A stretch of DNA of 5,659 nt, from contig PWVP01000052.1 of NCBI GenBank assembly GCA_003561815.1, forward strand, positions 1 to 5,659, read 5' to 3'. Shown here piece by piece: positions 1-5,214 of the stretch. Made by a program: the position numbers and the translations under genes. Position 1 is the stretch's first letter, and each line of letters starts with the position of its first letter. The notes beneath the pieces were generated by a model that saw only the letters and a program-made list of their open reading frames with translations, was not told the origin of the DNA and did no database searches. This stretch comes from Campylobacterota bacterium. GTDB lineage: Bacteria; Campylobacterota; Campylobacteria; Campylobacterales; SZUA-545.

Positions 1-1601
1 TACGAGCGGAAGCGGCCCAGCTTATCGGAGAGGTCGTTGGCCGAAGAGGAGATCTCGGTCGCAATCTCAGAGACATCCTGAACCGACTTGGCGTTTTTAT
101 TGGCCAGCGATGAGACCTCGCCCATAAAGCCGACCAGAGATTTGACTTTGTGCGCAATCGAGACCGCGAGCTTGGCCGAATCCTGCGAAGTCTTCATGCT
201 GCTCTTCATCAGGCGGTTGGTCTCGGTGGTCTCCTGCTGAATCTCCGAAGCGCTCTCGGTGATCTGGTTCATCTCCCGCGCGTTCTCATTCATGCTCTCC
301 GTGGAGTCGCCGATCGCCTGTACCAGTGTGCCGATCGTCGCATCGATCTCTGAGAGGCTCTTTTGGGTTCGCTCAGCCAGCTTTCGCACCTCGTCTGCCA
401 CCACCGCAAAGCCGCGCCCGTGCTCACCCGCCCGGGCCGCTTCGATCGCAGCATTTAGGGCGAGCAGATTGGTCTGATCGGCGATTTCGCGAATAATGCT
501 CAGTACGCTTTTGACCTGCTCTGCTTCGCTATTGAGCTGCAGCAGCCGCTCGGCCATATCGGTCTGCTTGCTGCTGGCTACCGTGATCGCATCGGTAATC
601 CCCACCAGCCCATGCGCCATCCTATCCAGCGACTTGGCGGTGCGCTCGAGATCCTCAGCCGTCGAGATGGAGACCTGTTCGCTCTCATCGAGGTTGCGGT
701 GGATCTCAGAGAGAAACTCACTGGACTCCTGGGTCATCTTGTTCTGCTTCTGAATGTCGCCTTTAATCTCCACAGCGATGTGCTGGAGCTTGCCACCGCT
801 CTCTACCGAGTGGCTGGCCGACTTTTTTGCGGCATTGACGGTGTCTTGAATCTTACCGATAAAGCGATCGATATAGTAGGTTACCCCGCTGAGCTCATCA
901 CCGCTTTTGAGGTTGATCCGCTTGGTGAGGTTTCCTTCGCCCGATGCGAGATCTTTAGCGATGGACTGAAGCACGCCCAGGGGCTTTAAAAGCTCCTGCT
1001 TAAAAAAGAGGGTAAAGATCAGCAGAAAAAGCAGCGAAGCGACCACCATCGTGGTGCCGATCTTAACCTTAGAGGCAGCGATCGCGATATCCGCCTCCTC
1101 CAGTGAGACGCGCAGATCCATCACGCCGAGCACATCCCCCTCCTGGGAGGTGACATGACACATCAGACAGCTCTGATCCGCTTTGAGTGGCTCAATCAGA
1201 CGCAGCAGATGAACCCCTCCCTCCTGGACCTCATTGATTACCCCCTGAGCGCTGTTAAACACCGCCAGGATATCGGGCTGGGTGGTCATCTCCTCCTGTA
1301 GGCCGAAGAGATTGATAATGCTCTGATCTTTATAGACCGCCAGAGAGTCGATCCCCTCGAGCTCACCCGCTTGTTTGGTGGTCTCACGCATCACCTGCAG
1401 ATCGCCCGTATCCATCGCCATGCGCAGCGTCTGAAAGATCGACTGGCTAAGGGTGTGCATCGAAGATTGGGTGTTGGCGCTAATGAGCTTCGCATAGTCG
1501 TTGGAGAGGAAGAGAAAGAGGGCGCTAAAGCCTACCGTAAAAAAGAGCAGCAGTGTAAATAGAATCTTATGGGCCAGTTTCTTTGGGAGTAGGTGACGCA
1601 T
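1..1601 (-). CDS. Methyl-accepting chemotaxis protein with periplasmic c-type haem sensor domain (last base(s) outside window)
   Basis: Transmembrane chemoreceptor that should signal through CheW/CheA to the flagellar motor. Translating the complement from ATG at 1601 gives 533 codons. In order: TM1 about residues 13-33; periplasmic sensor about 34-180 with a haem c motif CLMCH at 145-149; TM2 about 183-200; HAMP from about 201 (KPLG, later GDEL at 234-237); and a long methylated and signalling helix bundle with the conserved tip IADQTNLLALNAAIEAAR (373-390) followed by GEHGRGFAVVADEVRKLAER. The protein reads ...LGRFRS and then TA at the window edge, so the next codon is probably a TAA or TAG stop; receptors of this group commonly end just after this motif. 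The start is supported by GAGGAGGG four bases upstream. The sensor resembles, in size and motif placement, the PAS-like c-haem receptor domains known from Geobacter; that assignment is inference. The ligand is unknown: redox state, oxygen or NO are possible. Confidence 0.95.
   Translation of the reverse strand, partial: MRHLLPKKLAHKILFTLLLFFTVGFSALFLFLSNDYAKLISANTQSSMHTLSQSIFQTLRMAMDTGDLQVMRETTKQAGELEGIDSLAVYKDQSIINLFGLQEEMTTQPDILAVFNSAQGVINEVQEGGVHLLRLIEPLKADQSCLMCHVTSQEGDVLGVMDLRVSLEEADIAIAASKVKIGTTMVVASLLFLLIFTLFFKQELLKPLGVLQSIAKDLASGEGNLTKRINLKSGDELSGVTYYIDRFIGKIQDTVNAAKKSASHSVESGGKLQHIAVEIKGDIQKQNKMTQESSEFLSEIHRNLDESEQVSISTAEDLERTAKSLDRMAHGLVGITDAITVASSKQTDMAERLLQLNSEAEQVKSVLSIIREIADQTNLLALNAAIEAARAGEHGRGFAVVADEVRKLAERTQKSLSEIDATIGTLVQAIGDSTESMNENAREMNQITESASEIQQETTETNRLMKSSMKTSQDSAKLAVSIAHKVKSLVGFMGEVSSLANKNAKSVQDVSEIATEISSSANDLSDKLGRFRS
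1155..1169 (-). other. CxxCH haem c attachment motif in the chemoreceptor sensor
   Basis: Codons 145-149 of the chemoreceptor read Cys-Leu-Met-Cys-His. The motif lies in the predicted periplasmic loop between the two membrane segments, the compartment where c-type cytochrome maturation takes place. It is followed by a GDVLGVMDLRVSLEEA stretch, like the G-x-hydrophobic-G strand that follows CxxCH in other haem-containing receptor sensors. These are the only two cysteines in the sensor. Confidence 0.8.
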
Positions 1602-1605
1602 ACAA

Positions 1606-1613
1606 CCCTCCTC
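1606..1613 (-). promoter_or_regulatory. Ribosome binding site of the chemoreceptor
   Basis: On the minus strand GAGGAGGG stands four bases before the ATG at 1601. It is a near-ideal Shine-Dalgarno sequence and fixes the start codon, with TM1 starting about a dozen residues later. Confidence 0.8.
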
Positions 1614-1632
1614 GATCGTTTAGGCAAAGTAA

Positions 1633-1659
1633 CTATCGGCACTTTTGCCGAAAAAATAA
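1633..1659 (-). promoter_or_regulatory. Possible sigma-28 (FliA-type) promoter for the chemoreceptor
   Basis: The minus strand carries GCCGATAG (1640-1633), seven of eight bases matching the sigma-28 -10 consensus GCCGATAA. Eleven bases upstream lies TTATTTTT (1659-1652), a weak five-of-eight match to TAAAGTTT; weak -35 elements are usual for this sigma factor in Helicobacter and Campylobacter. Transcription would begin near 1625 and leave a leader of about 25 bases holding the ribosome binding site. Chemoreceptor genes are classical sigma-28 targets. The call is by eye only. Confidence 0.4.
1636..1651. repeat. Short inverted repeat overlapping the chemoreceptor promoter candidate
   Basis: TCGGC (1636-1640) and GCCGA (1647-1651) form a perfect 5-bp inverted repeat around a 6-base centre. 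It overlaps the proposed -10 box. On neither strand is it followed by a T-run in terminator orientation (the minus-strand T-run precedes it), so it is more likely incidental or an operator half-site pair than a terminator. Confidence 0.35.
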
Positions 1660-1737
1660 CCTCTCTATCGGGTCTGACGAGCAGTTTTTGTGCCATTTTT
1701 AGCTTGCTGCCGCCCGATCGCTTCTAACATCATACAC

Positions 1738-1768
1738 CCTCTGCGCTTTGCGCCCCCTCCTCTGCGCT
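1738..1768. repeat. 10-bp direct repeat with 21-bp period in the divergent intergenic region
   Basis: CCTCTGCGCT occurs at 1738-1747 and again, identically, at 1759-1768. The 21-base period equals two helical turns, so both copies face the same side of the DNA, as expected for tandem sites of a dimeric or cooperative regulator. It lies roughly midway between the two divergent start codons. No known regulator is recognised. Confidence 0.4.
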
Positions 1769-1824
1769 GTCGTACCATAAAAGACACAATTTGAACACAA
1801 ACACAAACAGCACCCCATTTACCT

Positions 1825-1834
1825 TTGTTTAAAT
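1825..1834 (+). promoter_or_regulatory. Weak extended -10 candidate for the PAS and propeller genes
   Basis: TTGTTTAAAT contains TG, one base, then TTAAAT, a four-of-six match to TATAAT in the extended -10 arrangement. No good -35 box is visible 16-18 bases upstream, which is common for vegetative promoters in Campylobacterota. Transcription would begin near 1841, leaving a leader of about 35 bases. Confidence 0.25.
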
Positions 1835-1861
1835 CACAAAAGCGTAAACTGCCCTTTTTAA

Positions 1862-1871
1862 GAGGGGGGAG
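1862..1871 (+). promoter_or_regulatory. Ribosome binding site of the PAS protein
   Basis: GAGGGGGGAG ends four bases before the ATG at 1876 and supports that start over the upstream in-frame TTG at 1825. A second GAGGGAG (1881-1887) precedes the in-frame ATG at 1897 by nine bases, so initiation seven codons later is also possible. Both starts leave the first PAS domain intact. Confidence 0.65.
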
Positions 1872-1875
1872 CATC

Positions 1876-3045
1876 ATGACGAGGGAGTGTCACCTCATGG
1901 AAACAGAACACCTTTTAGCGCAGTACAAAAAGGCGGTGGATGAGAGCACCATCGTCTCCAAGACCGATCTCAAGGGCATCATCACCTACGCCAATGATGA
2001 GTTCTGCCGCGTGGCCAAATACAGCCGCGAAGAGCTTTTGGGCAAACCGCACAACATCGTCCGCCACCCCAGCATGCCAAAGGCCGCCTTTGAGCAGGTG
2101 TGGCAAACCATCCAGTCGGGCCAAACCTGGCGCGGCGTGGTGACCAACCGGGCCAAAGATGGCAGCGCCTACATCGTCGATGCCACTATCGTGCCGCTGA
2201 CCAACGCTGGCGGTGAGATTGTGGAGTATATCGCCATCCGCAAAGAGATCACCGAGTATCTGCGCCAACGCGCCCTTTTAGAGCAGTACAAACTGGCCGT
2301 CGATGCCAGCACCATTGTCTCCAAAACCGATAAAAAAGGGGTCATCACCTACGCCAATGCGCAGTTTTGCCGCATCTCCAAATATAGCCGCGAAGAGCTC
2401 ATCGGTCAGCCGCACAATATCGTCCGCCACCCCGATGTGCCTAAGGCGGTCTTTGCCGAGCTGTGGGATCGCATCCAGGCGGGTCACATCTGGCAAGGGC
2501 TGGTGCCCAACCGGGCCAAAGATGGCTCCACCTATGTCGTGGATGCCACCATCGTGCCGATCAAGAACCCGCAGGGGGTTATCACCGGCTATATCGCCGT
2601 GCGAAAAGATGTCACCGAGCTGACCCAGCGGCGCGATGAGGCGGATCGGCTCAATAGCGAGGTGAGCCAGCGGCTTGAGGAGGCGACCGATATCAAAATC
2701 GAATCACTCCTGGAGGCGATCGGGCTTCCGGCTGTGGTGATCGATCGCCACAACCGCTGCATGGGGCACAACGATAACTTTGAGGGGCTCTTTGGGCCCG
2801 GGAGTGCTACCCTGGCGCGTTTGCGCGAGGGAACGCTCGATCTGACAGAGATCTTACAAAACAGCGACGGTCATGCGCTGGCCAACCCCCTGATCGACTG
2901 GAAAGAGCTGGCGCTGCACGAGCCGACCGATCTGCAGATTGTCTGCGATGAGCAGCCCGCCCGCTTGATGCGGCTACATCTAGGCAGCGCACCGGGGGCC
3001 ACCGAACGCTATCTGGCCATCTTCCAGGAGCAAGGGGATGCTTAG
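1876..3045 (+). CDS. Soluble sensor with tandem Aer/CetB-type PAS domains, no output domain
   Basis: A 389-residue protein without signal peptide or membrane segments, so cytoplasmic. PAS1 spans about residues 13-128 and PAS2 about 134-249. They are about two-thirds identical by hand count and both match the Aer PAS fold, with YAN...F, KYSREEL, G-x-PHNIVRHP, W-x-G and NRAKDGS. These segments surround the flavin in E. coli Aer, so FAD binding is likely. PAS1 reads RHPSMP (Ser66) where PAS2 and Aer have Asp (RHPDVP, Asp187). A charged, probably coiled-coil linker (about 250-276) leads to a third, degenerate PAS-like region (about 277-389, starting LPAVVIDRHNRCMGHNDNF). No kinase, GGDEF, EAL, MCP or DNA-binding domain is present, so it must signal through a partner. 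In Campylobacter, the Aer-like CetB works with the membrane receptor CetA; a similar role here is inference. The stop overlaps the next gene by 8 bp. Confidence 0.92.
   Translation: MTRECHLMETEHLLAQYKKAVDESTIVSKTDLKGIITYANDEFCRVAKYSREELLGKPHNIVRHPSMPKAAFEQVWQTIQSGQTWRGVVTNRAKDGSAYIVDATIVPLTNAGGEIVEYIAIRKEITEYLRQRALLEQYKLAVDASTIVSKTDKKGVITYANAQFCRISKYSREELIGQPHNIVRHPDVPKAVFAELWDRIQAGHIWQGLVPNRAKDGSTYVVDATIVPIKNPQGVITGYIAVRKDVTELTQRRDEADRLNSEVSQRLEEATDIKIESLLEAIGLPAVVIDRHNRCMGHNDNFEGLFGPGSATLARLREGTLDLTEILQNSDGHALANPLIDWKELALHEPTDLQIVCDEQPARLMRLHLGSAPGATERYLAIFQEQGDA
1912..2259 (+). repeat. First copy of intragenic PAS duplication
   Basis: This segment encodes residues 13-128 of the PAS protein and recurs as 2275-2622 with an exact offset of 363 bases (121 codons) and no gaps. 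By hand count, about 78 of 116 residues are identical. Several stretches are nearly identical in DNA too, for example around TACAAA, ATCACCTACGCCAATG and CGGGCCAAAGATGGC. It reflects an in-frame tandem duplication. Confidence 0.85.
2275..2622 (+). repeat. Second copy of intragenic PAS duplication
   Basis: Encodes residues 134-249, in register with 1912-2259. This copy keeps the Aer-type RHPDVP flavin-site motif, whereas the first copy has Ser in place of Asp. Confidence 0.85.
3026..3045 (+). promoter_or_regulatory. Coupled start: Shine-Dalgarno and 8-bp gene overlap
   Basis: AGGAG at 3026-3030 lies inside the PAS coding region. The downstream ATG (3038-3040) and the upstream TAG (3043-3045) overlap in a different frame as ATGCTTAG. 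Ribosomes finishing the PAS protein can reinitiate on the propeller protein, which tends to fix their ratio. Confidence 0.8.
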
Positions 3046-5167
3046 CACACCGATCAAAACTCTGCATCTGGGCAGTGCGCCCCTGGCGATGATCGAGACG
3101 ACCAGCCACCTGATTATCGCCAGCAACGACTACACCTTCTTCTTTTTCGATCCCAAAAGCCTCACCCTGACCCGCTCTCACCGCATCACCAGCAGCTTTG
3201 AGAGCCTTAGCCCCTACCATAAAGGGCTGCAGGGCTCCGGGGAGCTGATCCATGTCCCCTTCAGCCAAAAGAACCTCTCGACCCTCCTCTCCTCTAAAAA
3301 GGGGCTTAATAAGGAGGCGACTCTCAACTGGCACGGCGATCAGGTGGATGCCTGCGCCTTTAGTCGCGAGCGGATGCTGGTGGCCACCGGTGGAGCTGAC
3401 GGGCAGGTGTTTGTCCACACCGTCAATGGCGGGCAGCTGATCCCCTCCTTTGGGCGCGCCGATCAGCGCGTCTGTGCACTCACCTTCGATCGGCAAGGAC
3501 GCTACCTGGCCGCCGCTTTTGATGATAAGAGTCTCGTTCTTTTCGATCTGGATCTTAACCCCCGCTTGCCGCTAGAAGCCGATCTCAAAGCCCCGATCGA
3601 AGCGCTCCACTTTACCGACCACTCAAGCCGCCTCTTTGGCCTCTCCCGCTTAGGCGAGAGTGTGCTCTACTCGATCGATGGCAGCGGCATCCACGCCCAG
3701 GAGAAGCTCTTTAGCGATCGCCCCTCGGCCGTGGCGGCCAGCCAGAACAATAGCTACCTTTTAGTCGCCACCCGCCAAAGCCGCCTCTACTTTCTTCGCC
3801 CCTCCGATAACGCCCTTATCGGCGAGGTCCACCTGCAAAAAGAGGGGGTCAGCCTACTCAAACTGATGGGCGATCACCTCTTTATCGGCTATGCGGATGG
3901 GGTGCTGGAGATTATGGCGATCACCCGCGAGCTGGAGGCGTTCAAGCTGGCACTGGAGTTTCGAAACGCCGAGGAGGCGCGACGCATCATGCTCCGGCAG
4001 CCCTTTTTGATGATCCATCCGGCGATGGAGCGCTTTGAGCAGGCGTGGGAGCGGGCTTTTGAGGAGGCGACCAACCACCTGGCCAACCACAACCAGAAGC
4101 GCGCCGAGGAGACGGTGGCCCCTTTTCTGTTTGATCCGACCAAAAAAGCGCAGTATCGAACGCTTCAGGAGAAGCGGTTTCTCTTTGGCCGCTTCGCCGA
4201 TGCGCTGGCCAGACGCGATTACGCCACCGCCTACTACATGGCCGAGAAAAACCCGGTCATCCGGCAGCTCAAAAGCTACAACGATCTGGAGAACCACTGG
4301 CTTAAGGTGTGCGGCAAGGCGCGCAAGCTGATCGAACAGGACGCCACGGGCAATCGCCGCCATGTCGCCCATATGCTGGCCCCTTTTAAGGAGATCCCCG
4401 CCAAGCACGCCATCGTCGAGGGGCTGATTCGAAACTACAAAGCCTACTTGGAGGCTAAAAAGATGCTGGCCAGGAACAACTTCGAGGGGTTCTTCGATCT
4501 GGCCGAAACCCACCGCTTTCTTAAAGCGCTGGATATCTACACCCGCCTCTATCCACTGCTGGAGCGGGTTTTAGAGCGCGCTAGAGAGCTGGAGCTTCAG
4601 GGGGCCTACCCTGAGGCGCTTGATCGGGTGTTTCAGATCCACACCCTGGCCCCCTTTCGCGAGGAGGCCGATAAGATGGCGCAGCGGCTCCAGAAAAAGC
4701 AGGCGTTTAAAGCGCTGGTGGATCGCAACTGCTACACCGACGCCTTTAAGATGGTCACCGAGTTTGAGTATCTTCAAGAGACGGCGGAGTTTGAGGTGCT
4801 CAACCGCGCCTTTCAAAACCGTGCTGAGGAGGCGCTTCTGGCCGCCTTCGAGGGAAAAGCGCAGCGGGTTTTGGATCTGCTCGAACCGTGGCTGGGGGTG
4901 GACTATCTGCAGTACAAAATCGCCTCCACAGTGCGCATCAGCTACCTCTATGAGATCAAGCACGCCCTTTCGAAGCAGGAGCCCATCTGTGTCGAGACCA
5001 CCATCCACAGCTATATCACCCGCTTCTGCAAGGACGCTGAGATCACCCGCATCTGCCGCGATCATAAAGTCGATCACCTGCTCGAGCAGCTCTCGCCTGA
5101 GAGCCACGAGGATGGCTACCTCCAGCACGGACTGCCCGACTCCATCCTGGCCCGGCGCGCCTCTTAG
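3038..5167 (+). CDS. WD40-like beta-propeller / alpha-solenoid protein of unknown function
   Basis: A 709-residue protein without signal peptide or membrane segments, predicted cytoplasmic. Residues 1 to about 295 are beta-rich with WD40-like blades, clearest at about 95-138 (HGDQVDACAFS...VATGGADGQVFVH) and 139-171 (VCALTFDRQGRYLAAAFDD...LVLFDL), then about 182-213, 227-264 and 265-295; with two weaker N-terminal blades the total is near seven. From about 298 to the end it is alpha-helical, with repeated hairpins about 36-42 residues long starting near 386, 473, 515, 556 and 598. The repeat pattern is A-x-x-x-h-x-x-x-x-(Y/F)-x-x-A/F, then AE or TE, then an aromatic/Leu pair. This suggests a TPR-like solenoid scaffold; no catalytic motif is seen. 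The start is supported by AGGAG (3026-3030) seven bases upstream. The ATG lies inside the end of the PAS gene (ATGCTTAG), indicating translational coupling and a likely shared process. Function is not recognised; a PAS partner or effector is inference. Confidence 0.9.
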   Translation: MLSTPIKTLHLGSAPLAMIETTSHLIIASNDYTFFFFDPKSLTLTRSHRITSSFESLSPYHKGLQGSGELIHVPFSQKNLSTLLSSKKGLNKEATLNWHGDQVDACAFSRERMLVATGGADGQVFVHTVNGGQLIPSFGRADQRVCALTFDRQGRYLAAAFDDKSLVLFDLDLNPRLPLEADLKAPIEALHFTDHSSRLFGLSRLGESVLYSIDGSGIHAQEKLFSDRPSAVAASQNNSYLLVATRQSRLYFLRPSDNALIGEVHLQKEGVSLLKLMGDHLFIGYADGVLEIMAITRELEAFKLALEFRNAEEARRIMLRQPFLMIHPAMERFEQAWERAFEEATNHLANHNQKRAEETVAPFLFDPTKKAQYRTLQEKRFLFGRFADALARRDYATAYYMAEKNPVIRQLKSYNDLENHWLKVCGKARKLIEQDATGNRRHVAHMLAPFKEIPAKHAIVEGLIRNYKAYLEAKKMLARNNFEGFFDLAETHRFLKALDIYTRLYPLLERVLERARELELQGAYPEALDRVFQIHTLAPFREEADKMAQRLQKKQAFKALVDRNCYTDAFKMVTEFEYLQETAEFEVLNRAFQNRAEEALLAAFEGKAQRVLDLLEPWLGVDYLQYKIASTVRISYLYEIKHALSKQEPICVETTIHSYITRFCKDAEITRICRDHKVDHLLEQLSPESHEDGYLQHGLPDSILARRAS

Positions 5168-5175
5168 TTTCAAGC

Positions 5176-5184
5176 TGGCATAAT
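5176..5184 (+). promoter_or_regulatory. Extended -10 promoter candidate for the cyclophilin gene
   Basis: In the 47-base gap after the propeller gene, TGGCATAAT provides TG, one base, then CATAAT, a five-of-six match to TATAAT. No -35 box is evident. A start near 5191 would give a leader of about 24 bases containing AAGGAG. No terminator hairpin is visible in the gap, so read-through from the upstream genes is also possible. Confidence 0.4.
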
Positions 5185-5203
5185 GGCGCCGTCAAACAAA
5201 CAG

Positions 5204-5209
5204 AAGGAG
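5204..5209 (+). promoter_or_regulatory. Ribosome binding site for the exported cyclophilin form
   Basis: AAGGAG stands five bases before the ATG at 5215. The start adds a typical signal peptide in front of the catalytic domain. Confidence 0.8.
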
Positions 5210-5214
5210 TGCAG

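Larger units (their letters stand above)
1602..1875. promoter_or_regulatory. Divergent intergenic regulatory region
   Basis: These 274 bases separate the divergently transcribed chemoreceptor and PAS genes. The outer parts are AT-rich and promoter-like, while 1705-1770 is C- and G-rich and holds a 10-bp direct repeat. The heptamer CTATCGG occurs at 1633-1639 and 1665-1671, 32 bp (about three helical turns) apart; the first copy is the complement of the proposed sigma-28 -10 box. An A/C-rich run with repeated ACACAAA spans about 1784-1810. No credible protein-coding gene, tRNA or rRNA was seen. Confidence 0.6.

Noticed and set aside
612..989. Plus-strand open frame of 125 codons
   Set aside because: Antisense to the conserved chemoreceptor coding sequence, with no ribosome binding site or domain.
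1638..1648. Sigma-54 promoter (GG...GC) in GGCACTTTTGC
   Set aside because: The spacing between GG and GC is one base too short for the -24/-12 arrangement.
1636..1656. Hairpin next to a run of A/T as a rho-independent terminator
   Set aside because: The T-run lies on the minus strand before, not after, the hairpin, the stem is only 5 bp, and no gene ends there.
1825..1875. Upstream in-frame TTG start adding 17 residues to the PAS protein
   Set aside because: No purine-rich ribosome binding site precedes 1825, the added residues do not belong to the PAS domain, and the ATG at 1876 has a strong Shine-Dalgarno.
1665..1877. Minus-strand open frame of 70 codons in the intergenic region
   Set aside because: It starts within the complement of the PAS gene start, shows no ribosome binding site, has a low-complexity basic composition, and covers promoter-like DNA.
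1912..2622. CRISPR or mobile-element repeats
   Set aside because: The large repeat is an in-frame duplication of a PAS domain in one gene; no short regular spacers, transposase or terminal inverted repeats were seen anywhere in the window.
2807..3496. Long minus-strand open frame (229 codons) opposite the PAS/propeller junction
   Set aside because: Antisense to two well-supported genes; long antisense frames are expected in GC-rich coding DNA, and the translation shows no recognisable domain.
3854..4513. Minus-strand open frame of 219 codons
   Set aside because: Codon-position shadow of the propeller/solenoid gene; the translation lacks domain features.
4571..5173. Minus-strand 200-codon frame, and the overlapping plus-strand frame at 4620-5183
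   Set aside because: Both are shadows of the solenoid-coding region; the plus-strand one is a Ser/Arg/Pro-rich out-of-frame translation.
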